Shown piece after piece: positions 1-8,235 of a DNA stretch of 44,095 nucleotides. The first letter of the stretch is position 1; each line of letters opens with the position of its first letter. Origin of the DNA: Patescibacteria group bacterium (GTDB taxonomy: Bacteria > Patescibacteriota > Patescibacteriia > CAIXNZ01). Under the pieces are notes generated by a model. It saw nothing but the letters and a program-made list of their open reading frames with translations, did not search any database and was not told the origin of the DNA. The position numbers were made by a program, and so were the translations under genes. The stretch is taken from assembly GCA_028714455.1 (NCBI GenBank), contig JAQTMG010000005.1, positions 19,438 through 63,532 on the forward strand. The letters run 5' to 3'.

Positions 1-420
1 GCGCCTTACTCGGTGCCTCTTAGCACACTGGCTGAAGGGACCTATCTCTTGACGGTCGTTGCGACTGATAGCAACGGCGCCACGGGTAGCGCACAAGTCA
101 CCATCATCGTGGGCAATCCGCCCCCGGTGGTCAATCACCCGCCCAGCGTGGTGATTCTCTCGCCGGCCCAAGGCAGCTATGTCGCGCCATTTTCAGGCGA
201 CTTCACGGCTCTGCCTTCGGACAGCGACTTGGGAGACGCGATCAGCGGAGTCCAATTCTGGCTCAACGGAACCCTGCTCGGCAATGTGACAGCGGCGCCT
301 TACTCGGTGCCTCTTAGCACACTGGCTGAAGGGACCTATCTCTTGACGGTCGTTGCGACTGATAGCAACGGCGCCACGGGTAGCGCACAAGTCACCATCA
401 TCGTGGGCAATCCGCCCCCG
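1..420 (+). repeat. Identical 126-bp direct repeat, 294-bp period
   Basis: Bases 1-126 and 295-420 are identical by eye, giving a 294-bp (98-residue) period. Sequence diverges right after base 126 versus 420. The perfect identity, including third codon positions, points to a recent duplication or gene conversion between Ig-like units. Confidence 0.9.
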
Positions 421-1575
421 GACATTAACAATGATCCCGTGGTGGATCTCATCATCCCACAGCCAGACACATTCTACCAAGAAGGCGATCCAATCACTAT
501 CACCGCCTTTGGATATGATCCTAATGGCGATGATTTTGTCATAGAACTCCTGCAAGAAGGCGTGGTTATCGAAACGTGTACGACATCACCCTGCAGCATC
601 ACGCTGCCAGGTGGTCTCCCCAAAAACACTTACGTCTTTTGGGCGAGAATCACCGATGCCCATGGAGGCGTCGGGACTTCTAGCTTTTCCGATGTGACCG
701 TCGGTACTGTCACACCAGGCGTTAACCATGTGCCTATCGTGATTATTACCTCGCCGGCAAACGGAACCGTCGAAGTCGCGCCTGCTGATTTCTTGTTAAC
801 TGCGATCGTCTATGATCCGGATGGCGACGCAATCGTATCGGTGGAATTCCTGGTCGATGGTGTCTCTATTGGAATCCTTTCGGCTCCACCTTACGAGGTG
901 CCGCTCAAATTCCGAGATCAAGGCTCGCACACTCTGCTAGTTAGAGCGGAGGATGCTCCCGGCGACGAGGGATATTCGTCTCCAATCGTGGTCAATATCA
1001 TTTTGCCCGAGCCCAATGCCTTGGTGGTCTGCTACAGTTCACTGCCGCCAAACACTTATGGGCAAGGGGCCACGCTTGACCCGAGTTCAGCCCCGGACAC
1101 CGGAGCCTGGATTCCTTATTCTGATTTGCCATTCGACATCAACGGATGTGCGACTATTCCCCACATCGATGGCAGGATTCCTTTCATCTGGTGGGACGCC
1201 ACAAACGGTGTTCGCGCGGCAGATCAGTGGTATGGAAACAGCTTGAATCCCAGCTCGGTCACGGTGAACGGCAACGCCTATCCCGTGCCGCTACCGTTCT
1301 TTGACTTTATCCCGGGAGTTGGAGCAGGACACTTTATCTGCTTAACCCCGGACTGCGGATTGGATTCCGGTTATGGTCACATTCTCCTCCAGCTATTTCC
1401 TGACGCGGATGGAGATGGCGTACTCAACGGCAGTGATAACTGCAAGATCTACGCCAATGACCAGACCGATTCCAACAGCGACGGCATCGGGGACGCCTGC
1501 GATGGGCGCGATAGCGATAACGACGGCTACCGCGACATCGATGATGCTTTCCCGCACGATCCGTCAAAACACTAG
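1..1575 (+). CDS. Surface protein with Ig-like repeats and thrombospondin-3-like tail (5' partial)
   Basis: The reading frame is open from base 1, so the N-terminus (presumably signal peptide and more repeats) lies outside the window; the first in-frame GTG at 13 is not a convincing start. At least four bacterial Ig/cadherin-like domains of about 98 residues follow one another, with recurring words such as GTYLLTVVATDSNGATGSA. After a less repetitive stretch the C-terminus carries calcium-binding-type repeats (DADGDG, DSNSDGIGDACD, DSDNDGYRDIDD), as in thrombospondin type 3 repeats. No transmembrane anchor or LPXTG is seen. Such proteins are normally secreted or surface-bound adhesins. The gene is clearly more GC-rich than trpS next door, which suggests transfer or different selection. 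A strong terminator follows. Confidence 0.8.
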   Translation, partial: APYSVPLSTLAEGTYLLTVVATDSNGATGSAQVTIIVGNPPPVVNHPPSVVILSPAQGSYVAPFSGDFTALPSDSDLGDAISGVQFWLNGTLLGNVTAAPYSVPLSTLAEGTYLLTVVATDSNGATGSAQVTIIVGNPPPDINNDPVVDLIIPQPDTFYQEGDPITITAFGYDPNGDDFVIELLQEGVVIETCTTSPCSITLPGGLPKNTYVFWARITDAHGGVGTSSFSDVTVGTVTPGVNHVPIVIITSPANGTVEVAPADFLLTAIVYDPDGDAIVSVEFLVDGVSIGILSAPPYEVPLKFRDQGSHTLLVRAEDAPGDEGYSSPIVVNIILPEPNALVVCYSSLPPNTYGQGATLDPSSAPDTGAWIPYSDLPFDINGCATIPHIDGRIPFIWWDATNGVRAADQWYGNSLNPSSVTVNGNAYPVPLPFFDFIPGVGAGHFICLTPDCGLDSGYGHILLQLFPDADGDGVLNGSDNCKIYANDQTDSNSDGIGDACDGRDSDNDGYRDIDDAFPHDPSKH

Positions 1576-1591
1576 TTCTTTTCTCAACAAC

Positions 1592-1627
1592 AAGGGGCTT
1601 GCGCAACGCGCAAGCCCCTTTTCTTTT
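1592..1627 (+). terminator. Rho-independent terminator of the Ig-repeat gene
   Basis: A 13-bp perfect stem (1592-1604 with 1608-1620) with a 3-nt loop is followed by a T-rich tail. It lies 16 bases after the stop codon. Confidence 0.9.
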
Positions 1628-1686
1628 TCAAAAAATTATAAAGATTAAGCTTTACATAAATTAAAATTGCCAGTAAAATAAAATAT

Positions 1687-2673
1687 ATGACAATAAAAAA
1701 ACAAATCGTCTTATCGGGAGTCCAGCCGACTGGAGAACTTCATCTCGGCAATTATTTAGGTTCGCTTAAAAATTTTGCTGAACTGCAGGATAAATATCAA
1801 TGTTATTTTTTTATCGCGACCTATCATTCAATTACTATAGATTATGAGCCAAAAAATAAACGCCAGCAGATTCTTGATCTGGCTGCGACTTTTTTAGCCG
1901 CCGGCTTGGATCCAAAAAAATGTATAATTTTTAATCAAGCGGACATTCCCGAGTGCACGGAACTCGCCTGGATTTTTAACACCATCACGCCAATTTCAGA
2001 ACTTTATCGCATGACTCAATTCAAAGATAAATCTGCCAAACATGCGAAAAATATTAATGCCGGCTTACTTGATTATCCAGTTCTGCAAGCCGCTGATATT
2101 TTGCTTTACAAGCCTGATTTTGTGCCAGTCGGTCATGATCAATTGCAACACCTGGAACTATCCAACGAAATCGTGCGCTGGTTTAATAATAAATTCGGAG
2201 CATATTTTCAGCCCATCAAACCACTTCTGACAAAAACACCAAGATTGATGTCGCTGCTAGAACCTGACAAAAAAATGTCTAAAAGTGGTGGACCAAACCA
2301 TTATATTGCCCTAAGTGACGAGCCAGAAGTTATTAGAGAAAAATTAAAACGCGCAGTTACTGGCACTGGCACAGAAGATGTAATTCCAGCCGGCGCTCAA
2401 AATTTACTGATGTTGCTTTCTGAATTTGGCACAACAAAACAAGTCGATTATTTTCAAGCGGCAATTCAAAATAAAACCATTAAGTATTCGGAACTCAAGG
2501 AAACGCTTTCAACCGCCATAGCTGAAAAATTAGCTCCTTTTAGGGCAGAAAGAAAAAAATTATTAAGCAATCCAAAGAAGATAGAATCCGTTCTTAAAAA
2601 TGGCGCCAAGGAAGCAGAAAAAATAGCCAAAAAAACCCTTAAAGAGGTCAAGGAATTGATTGGTGTGGCCTAA
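1687..2673 (+). CDS. trpS: Tryptophan--tRNA ligase
   Basis: Class I aminoacyl-tRNA synthetase charging tRNA-Trp with tryptophan in the cytoplasm. The 328-residue length matches bacterial TrpS. The N-terminus carries the TrpS signature SGVQPTGELHLGNYLGS with the HIGH-type motif HLGN, and the KMSKS loop appears as KKMSKSGG around residue 200. The ATG start has no Shine-Dalgarno match, like most housekeeping genes here. No terminator hairpin is seen after it; the rnpB promoter starts 9 bases past the stop codon. Confidence 0.97.
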   Translation: MTIKKQIVLSGVQPTGELHLGNYLGSLKNFAELQDKYQCYFFIATYHSITIDYEPKNKRQQILDLAATFLAAGLDPKKCIIFNQADIPECTELAWIFNTITPISELYRMTQFKDKSAKHAKNINAGLLDYPVLQAADILLYKPDFVPVGHDQLQHLELSNEIVRWFNNKFGAYFQPIKPLLTKTPRLMSLLEPDKKMSKSGGPNHYIALSDEPEVIREKLKRAVTGTGTEDVIPAGAQNLLMLLSEFGTTKQVDYFQAAIQNKTIKYSELKETLSTAIAEKLAPFRAERKKLLSNPKKIESVLKNGAKEAEKIAKKTLKEVKELIGVA

Positions 2674-2682
2674 AGTTGTACC

Positions 2683-2711
2683 TTGACAAAACTCAATAGA
2701 TGTAGTACAAT
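2683..2711 (+). promoter_or_regulatory. Consensus sigma-70 promoter for rnpB
   Basis: TTGACA (2683-2688), a 17-bp spacer and TACAAT (2706-2711) place the start near 2718, just before the P1 helix of RNase P RNA. Confidence 0.85.
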
Positions 2712-2720
2712 ATTAAGTAT

Positions 2721-3173
2721 CTAAATGCCAAATAAGCAGATGATCGCCCCGCACCTTTTATGGTTCTTATCATAAATGATCAAGCCAAAACTTAATTAAT
2801 GACCATAAAAGGTGCGGGGAGGAAAGTCCGGACACCCACCATTGCTTCGCAATGGATGGTAGTGGGTAACGCCCACCGGTTCAATAGCAATATTGAATCA
2901 GGACCAGTACCACAGAGACAATACTATCCCGCTTCGCGGGAGAAAGGTGAAAAGTGTTTTGAGGTTTTTGTTCTCGAGACAAAAGCGACAAAACTCGGGC
3001 TCTAGCAATAGAGCAACCGTGGCAAACTCTACCTGGTGCAAGGACAAATTTATTCCTTCGGGAATAAAGACAAGTAGTCCGCTCGAGCTCGTCAGCAATG
3101 TCGAGCCTAGATAGATGATCGTCACTCCCGCACCGCGGGAGCAACAAAATCCGGCTTACTTATTTGGCATCTA
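2721..3173 (+). ncRNA. rnpB: RNase P RNA (bacterial type)
   Basis: Catalytic RNA that matures tRNA 5' ends. The conserved core words are present in order: GAGGAAAGTCCGGAC near 2819, an ACAGAGA..ATAC segment near 2911, AAACTCTACCTGGTGCAAGG near 3023, and GATAGATGATCGTC with AATCCGGCTTA at the 3' end. The terminal P1 helix pairs 2725-2736 with 3159-3170. An 18-bp uninterrupted helix (2747-2764 with 2802-2819) sits where P3 is expected and shares the word CCCGCACCTTTT with other palindromes in the window. A further hairpin at about 3178-3215 lacks a T-run. Boundaries are set from P1 and may be off by a few bases. Confidence 0.96.
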
Positions 3174-3224
3174 GATGCAACCAAACGGGACATTCGTGTT
3201 CCGTTTAGTTGTAAAAGGAATAAT

Positions 3225-4655
3225 ATGAAAAAAACATCTTTAATTTTTACCTTAATTTTAGTTCCACTTGATTTCATCATGCTTGTGCTGGCAGCTTTGT
3301 CAGCCTATTTTTTGCGCGTTGGTACAATCATTTCTGAAATCAAACCGGTTATTTATGCCCTGACCTTTGGCGAATACATGGGTTATGTTTTTGCCATCGC
3401 CATAATCTGGCTATTAATTTTTGCACTAGCTGGCTTATACATAGTTGGCCGTCAAAAACTTAACGTAGAAATCTCCAAAATTTTTCTGGCCTGTTCAACG
3501 GGCATACTTACCATAATTGTTGCTATCTTTTTAAAGAGAGAGTTATTCTCTTCGCGTTTTATCATTTTAGTCGCCTGGGCCTTGGCCATTATTTATGTCT
3601 CTATCGCCCGCATAATAATTAGAGAAATTCAAAAAGCTTTACTTAGAAAAGGAGTTGGAGTTACCAATGTTGTCTTGATAGGCAATGGCAAGAATTCTCA
3701 ATTTTTAATAAATGAAATAAATCAAAACAAAACCCTGGGCTATAGAATTCTCAAAACCTTTGATAATTTCGATGAGGCAACAAAAAACGCGTTATTAAAT
3801 TTAAAAAACAACGAAGAACTTGATGAAATAATCCAAACGGATCCCAATTTAGATAAAAAGACAGTCGCTGATTTGGTTGCTTTCACTGAAGAGAACCACA
3901 TCGTTTTTAAATTCATGGCCGATATTTACCAAACCATGACCAGCCGCTTGGCCATTGATACATTAGTCGGCTTGCCTATCTTTGAAATCAGAAAAACCAA
4001 ACTCGAAGGTTGGGGCAGAATTTATAAAAGAATTTTTGACGTCATCGGCTCAATTCTTTTGATTATTTTGACTTCCCCGATAATGATTACGGCTGCCATT
4101 GCCATAAAGCTTAATAGTTCGGGGCCAGCGCTTTATAAAAATAAAAGGGTCGGCGCTCGAGGCAAGGAATTTAATCTTTTTAAATTCCGCTCGATGCGTT
4201 ACGAATTAAGCACTGGCGTGGGTAGTGAAGAGCAGCAGAAGAAAGCTCTTGAATATGAGCAAAAATTAATTGCCGAAAAAAACACACGGCCAGGTGCTGT
4301 TTACAAGATCGGTGAAGATCCGCGTATTACCAGGGTTGGTAAATTTATCAGAAAATATTCAATCGATGAGCTCCCCCAATTTCTTAATGTTCTCTTCGGC
4401 CAAATGAGTTTAGTCGGCCCGCGACCCCACCAGCCCAGAGAAGTCGCCAATTATCAGCAACTCCAGCGCCATGTTTTGGATATCAAACCGGGAGTCACGG
4501 GTATGGCTCAAATTTCTGGCCGTTCTGACCTGCAATTTGACGAGGAAGCCCGCCTGGACACTTATTACATAGAAAACTGGTCTCTCTGGCTTGATCTTCG
4601 CATATTATTACAGACGCCAGTTGTCGTCTTATTGCCCAAAAGAAAAGCTTTATAA
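3225..4655 (+). CDS. Polyprenyl glycosylphosphotransferase (exopolysaccharide priming enzyme)
   Basis: Probable initiating enzyme that transfers a sugar-1-phosphate from a nucleotide sugar to undecaprenyl phosphate at the inner face of the membrane. The 476 residues show four N-terminal transmembrane segments (about residues 5-140), a central nucleotide-fold domain, a fifth hydrophobic segment after KRIFDVIGS, and the C-terminal bacterial sugar transferase domain with LFKFRSM, DELPQFLNVL and MSLVGPRP. This is the WbaP/WcaJ-type layout; the sugar cannot be told. AAAGGA stands a few bases before the ATG. It opens the envelope locus that continues with three glycosyltransferases, but a terminator separates it from them. 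Confidence 0.9.
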   Translation: MKKTSLIFTLILVPLDFIMLVLAALSAYFLRVGTIISEIKPVIYALTFGEYMGYVFAIAIIWLLIFALAGLYIVGRQKLNVEISKIFLACSTGILTIIVAIFLKRELFSSRFIILVAWALAIIYVSIARIIIREIQKALLRKGVGVTNVVLIGNGKNSQFLINEINQNKTLGYRILKTFDNFDEATKNALLNLKNNEELDEIIQTDPNLDKKTVADLVAFTEENHIVFKFMADIYQTMTSRLAIDTLVGLPIFEIRKTKLEGWGRIYKRIFDVIGSILLIILTSPIMITAAIAIKLNSSGPALYKNKRVGARGKEFNLFKFRSMRYELSTGVGSEEQQKKALEYEQKLIAEKNTRPGAVYKIGEDPRITRVGKFIRKYSIDELPQFLNVLFGQMSLVGPRPHQPREVANYQQLQRHVLDIKPGVTGMAQISGRSDLQFDEEARLDTYYIENWSLWLDLRILLQTPVVVLLPKRKAL

Positions 4656-4660
4656 ATATC

Positions 4661-4698
4661 AAAAAACAGCCGTATAAAGTGGCTGTTTTTTGTTTTGG
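4661..4698 (+). terminator. Rho-independent terminator
   Basis: An 11-bp stem (4661-4671 with 4681-4691) that ends in a T-run, directly after the glycosylphosphotransferase. Confidence 0.85.
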
Positions 4699-4706
4699 CA
4701 AAAAGC

Positions 4707-4735
4707 TTGAAATTTAAGCTTAAATAAGATAAAAT
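4707..4735 (+). promoter_or_regulatory. Promoter of the glycosyltransferase operon
   Basis: TTGAAA (4707-4712), 17-bp spacer, TAAAAT (4730-4735). It lies after the terminator and before three glycosyltransferase genes. Confidence 0.6.
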
Positions 4736-4753
4736 GGTGATACTAGTTTAATA

Positions 4754-4807
4754 GTTTATTAGTTATTTGTCTAAACCTGTTTGATTATGACCCAATAACT
4801 AATAAAC
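4754..4807. repeat. Inverted repeat in the 5' leader
   Basis: A 13-bp perfect inverted repeat (4754-4766 with 4795-4807) built of AT-rich words. It could fold in the leader RNA of the glycosyltransferase operon. It belongs to the loose class of AT-rich intergenic hairpins also seen near 28.0, 33.5 and 42.8 kb. Confidence 0.6.
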
Positions 4808-4829
4808 CAATCTCCCAATAAACTATTTT

Positions 4830-5930
4830 ATGAAAGTTGCCTTATTACATGATTACCTCAATCAAGCCGGCGGAGCCGAACGCGTCCTTTTAGCTTTGAC
4901 CGAGCTTTTTCCGGAAGCCCCTATTTATACGCTGATTTATGACAAAAAAAGATTGGCTGGCTTTGAGGATAAAAAAATAAATACCTCTTTTTTACAAAAA
5001 CTGCCGTTTGCCGCATCCAAAATTAAATACTATCTGCCAATCATGCCCGTCGCCGTTGAGCAAATGAACCTGGGCGGCTATGACTTGGTAATCTCCTCAA
5101 CTTCTGCGTTAATTAAAGGCGTGGTAACCCCTCCTAACACGCTCCATATTTGTTACTGCCACACGCCCACTCGCTATCTCTGGAGCGATACGCATTCCTA
5201 TCCCAAAGACATTAAAGTCGGTTCCGTGATAAAAAATATCTTGCCCTTTATGCTGACCAGTTTGCGACAATGGGACCACCAGGCCGCGCAAAGAGTCGAC
5301 CACTTCATCGCCAATTCAAATTTTATAGCCAAGCGCATAAAAAATTACTATCATCGCGACAGTGAAGTCATTTATCCCCCGGTTGATACGCAAAACTTTT
5401 ATATTTCCAATCAGATCGGCAATTATTATTTGTTAATCTCGCGGCTCCGACCGTACAAAAAAGTGGATATGGCTATCTCGGCTTTTAACAAACTCGGCCT
5501 GCCTTTAAAAATCATTGGCACCGGAGAAGAGGAAGAAAGATTGAAAAAAATGGCCAAATCAAATATAGAATTTTTGGGTTCGGTTTCCGAAGAAGAAAAA
5601 AGAAAATATCTTTCAAACTGCCTGGCGCTTTTACATCCGCAGGAAGAAGATTTCGGCCTGACGGTCATTGAGGCTATGGCCTCGGGCAGACCAGTCATCG
5701 CTTACGCCAGCGGCGGAGCCACTGAAACGATTATCGACGGCCAGACCGGAAAACTTTTTGACGAACAAAGCTGGGAAGCGCTCATCGATACCATTATTAA
5801 ATTCAAACCCCAGAATTATGACCCGAAGATAATAAAGGCTCACGCGGAAAAATTCAACACGCAAAATTTCTACGAGAAGATGAGGAATTTTATCAACAAT
5901 TCGTACGCTGAATTTAAAAATAAAAAATAG
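4830..5930 (+). CDS. Glycosyltransferase family 4
   Basis: Predicted GT-B fold, retaining glycosyltransferase that adds a sugar from a nucleotide donor to a lipid-linked or surface glycan. The 366 residues begin with the typical MKVALLHDYLNQAGGAERV (GG near the N-terminal donor/acceptor cleft), and the C-terminal domain shows SRLRPYKKVDMAI and the E-x7-E donor-binding motif in EDFGLTVIEAMASGRPVIAY. No membrane segment. It is the first gene of a plus-strand run with short gaps (8 bases to the next). The specific sugar is unknown. Confidence 0.9.
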   Translation: MKVALLHDYLNQAGGAERVLLALTELFPEAPIYTLIYDKKRLAGFEDKKINTSFLQKLPFAASKIKYYLPIMPVAVEQMNLGGYDLVISSTSALIKGVVTPPNTLHICYCHTPTRYLWSDTHSYPKDIKVGSVIKNILPFMLTSLRQWDHQAAQRVDHFIANSNFIAKRIKNYYHRDSEVIYPPVDTQNFYISNQIGNYYLLISRLRPYKKVDMAISAFNKLGLPLKIIGTGEEEERLKKMAKSNIEFLGSVSEEEKRKYLSNCLALLHPQEEDFGLTVIEAMASGRPVIAYASGGATETIIDGQTGKLFDEQSWEALIDTIIKFKPQNYDPKIIKAHAEKFNTQNFYEKMRNFINNSYAEFKNKK

Positions 5931-5938
5931 CGACTCTT

Positions 5939-7084
5939 ATGAGAATCGCCCTAGACGTCCGTTGTCTCATGAACAGAAATTATTCCGGCGTGGCAGAATA
6001 TACTTATAATCTGCTGAATAATTTATTTGAACAAGACAAGGAAAATCAATACAAATTATTCTACAATTCAAAAAGTGATGTCTTGTCACAACTTCCCAAA
6101 TTTGATTTTCCCAACGTAAAATATTACGGCTTTAATTTCTCCAACAAACTGTTTAATCTTGGTCTGAAATTTCTTAAATATCCCAAAATCGATGAACTAA
6201 TCGGCGGCGCGGATATTTTTTTTATACCCAATTTAAATTTTTTTGCTTCGTCCAAAAAATGCAAATTAGTCATAACCATGCACGACCTTTCGTTCAAACT
6301 CTATCCGCATTTTTTTTCGCTCAAAAGACGGCTCTGGCATAAATTAATAAACGCTAAAAAGCTGGCCTCGTCGTGCGATAAAATAATATCTGATTCAAAA
6401 AATACCAAGAACGACTTAACCGGCCAATATGATATTTCGCCCAATAAAATAAAGGTTATCGGTCTTGGCGTGGACAACGAAATATATCACGTTATTGACA
6501 AAAATGATTCGAAACTTATCGAGGTTAAAAATAAATACGCTCTGCCGGAAAATTTCCTCTTATTTTTAGGCACCATTGAACCGCGCAAAAATATCGAAGG
6601 CATAATCGAGGCTTTCACTCTGGCCAAAAGAAAATACCCGGAATTAAAGACGCTCAACCTAATCGTCGCCGGCGAGCCGGGCTGGAAGAATAAAAACGTT
6701 TTTGCGGCGGTCAAAAAATCAATTTTCAAGGATCAGACCAAATTTATCGGCTACGTGTCGAGAGAAGATAAAGTTTATCTGTACAATTTGGCCAAGACTC
6801 TCATTTTCCCGTCCTTTTACGAAGGTTTTGGGCTGCCGATTATTGAAGCGCAGGCCTGCGGAATTCCCATTATAACATCAAGCGATTCTTCGCTCGTTGA
6901 GATAGCGCAAAACTCCGCTTTATTAGTTAACCCTGATGAGGTGGGCCAGCTGGCCAAAGCAATCAACGAAATAATCTCTAACGAAAATCTGCGGACCACG
7001 CTTATAACAAACGGGCGAAAAAATTGTGCTCGCTTTACTTGGCAAAAGTGCGCCAGGGAAACCCTGGAATATTTATTAAAATAA
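5939..7084 (+). CDS. Glycosyltransferase family 4
   Basis: Second of three GT4 enzymes. The 381 residues start MRIALDVRCLMNRNYSGVAEY, a common N-terminus in GT4 mannosyl/rhamnosyl-type enzymes; GTIEPRKNIEGIIEAF marks the start of the nucleotide-sugar domain, and EGFGLPIIEAQACGIPII holds the E-x7-E motif. Soluble or membrane-associated, acting at the cytoplasmic face. It lies 8 bases after the previous stop and 28 before the next start, so it is probably cotranscribed. Donor and acceptor are unknown. Confidence 0.9.
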   Translation: MRIALDVRCLMNRNYSGVAEYTYNLLNNLFEQDKENQYKLFYNSKSDVLSQLPKFDFPNVKYYGFNFSNKLFNLGLKFLKYPKIDELIGGADIFFIPNLNFFASSKKCKLVITMHDLSFKLYPHFFSLKRRLWHKLINAKKLASSCDKIISDSKNTKNDLTGQYDISPNKIKVIGLGVDNEIYHVIDKNDSKLIEVKNKYALPENFLLFLGTIEPRKNIEGIIEAFTLAKRKYPELKTLNLIVAGEPGWKNKNVFAAVKKSIFKDQTKFIGYVSREDKVYLYNLAKTLIFPSFYEGFGLPIIEAQACGIPIITSSDSSLVEIAQNSALLVNPDEVGQLAKAINEIISNENLRTTLITNGRKNCARFTWQKCARETLEYLLK

Positions 7085-7112
7085 TCTAATCCAAATTTTA
7101 TATTTCAACGCT

Positions 7113-8234
7113 ATGCGTATAGGGATTGATGCCAGAATGTATGGCAAGGCGCAGTCAGGCATCGGCAATTACATCAAACAAATATCAGACAGAATTTTTC
7201 AGCTGGATCATGAGAATGATTACTTTATTTTTTTAATGGAGCCGATTTATTCAGAATATAAAATCTCCCAGCCGAATGTTCACAAAATTAAAACTCAAGC
7301 CAGGTGGTATGGCTATGCCGAGCAAACGACGTTTTTGAAAGAGCTTTTGGATCAAAAGCTTGACCTGGTCCACTTTACGAATTTCAACGCGCCGATTTTT
7401 TATCCCAAAAAACGGATTACCACCATTCATGACATCACGCCGTTATTTTTCCCGGGGCATAAGCAAAAATTGTTTTGGCATAAGCTGGCCTATCGGTTGA
7501 CCACAAAATCAAGCGTCAAAAAATCCGATAAAATAGTAACTATTTCAAACTACACCAAGTCGGATCTGGTCAAATTTTACGGCGCCGAACCGCAAAAAAT
7601 CGACGTCACCTACCTCGGCGTCGAACCCCAGTTCAAAGTTATCGAAAATTATGCTAAAATTAAGGATATAAAAGATAAGTACGGCATCAGCAAACCCTAC
7701 CTGTTTTTTGTTGGCGTCTGGCGCAATCACAAAAATATCGAGGGACTAATAAGGGCCTTTGATCTTATAAAAAAGCAAGGGAAATTTGACATCCAACTCG
7801 TTATCTCCGGCCAAGAAGATCCAAATTATCCAAACATCAGAGCGGCCATCAATGCTTCTGCTTATAAAAAAGATGTCATCACTACCGGTTTTGTCTCGGA
7901 CGAAGACCTGCCGCTTCTTTACAACGGCGCCTCCTTATTTGTCCTGCCTTCTTTCTATGAAGGGTTTGGCTTAATAGGCTTGGAGGCCATGGCCTGCGGT
8001 ATTCCGGTGGTCTCATCAAACGCGACCTGCCTGCCAGAAATTTACGGTGAAGCCGCAATTTATTTCGACCCTAAAAATATTTCGGAAATAGCCGATTCTG
8101 TCAGCCAGGTACTTTCTGACAAACAATTACAGCTCGAACTAAAAAACCTGGGTCTGGCAAAAGTTAAAAAATATTCCTGGGACAAGACGGCCAGCCAAAC
8201 ACTGGCTATATATAAAGAAATCCTCTCAAAATAA
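7113..8234 (+). CDS. Glycosyltransferase family 4
   Basis: Third GT4 enzyme, 373 residues. MRIGIDARMYGKAQSGIGNY gives the N-terminal glycine-rich entry, VGVWRNHKNIEGLIRAF the start of the second Rossmann domain, and EGFGLIGLEAMACGIPVV the E-x7-E motif. It resembles the preceding gene in layout, so the pair may have arisen by duplication. Its stop is followed after one base by the next start codon, indicating translational coupling with the DUF4012 protein. Confidence 0.9.
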   Translation: MRIGIDARMYGKAQSGIGNYIKQISDRIFQLDHENDYFIFLMEPIYSEYKISQPNVHKIKTQARWYGYAEQTTFLKELLDQKLDLVHFTNFNAPIFYPKKRITTIHDITPLFFPGHKQKLFWHKLAYRLTTKSSVKKSDKIVTISNYTKSDLVKFYGAEPQKIDVTYLGVEPQFKVIENYAKIKDIKDKYGISKPYLFFVGVWRNHKNIEGLIRAFDLIKKQGKFDIQLVISGQEDPNYPNIRAAINASAYKKDVITTGFVSDEDLPLLYNGASLFVLPSFYEGFGLIGLEAMACGIPVVSSNATCLPEIYGEAAIYFDPKNISEIADSVSQVLSDKQLQLELKNLGLAKVKKYSWDKTASQTLAIYKEILSK

Positions 8235-8235
8235 A

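Noticed and set aside
1-420. CRISPR-like direct repeat
   Set aside because: Two units with a 294-bp period inside a coding frame of Ig domains; no spacer array anywhere in the window.
2799-3147. Open frames of 68-88 codons on both strands
   Set aside because: They lie in RNase P RNA, whose conserved core and P1 helix are clear.
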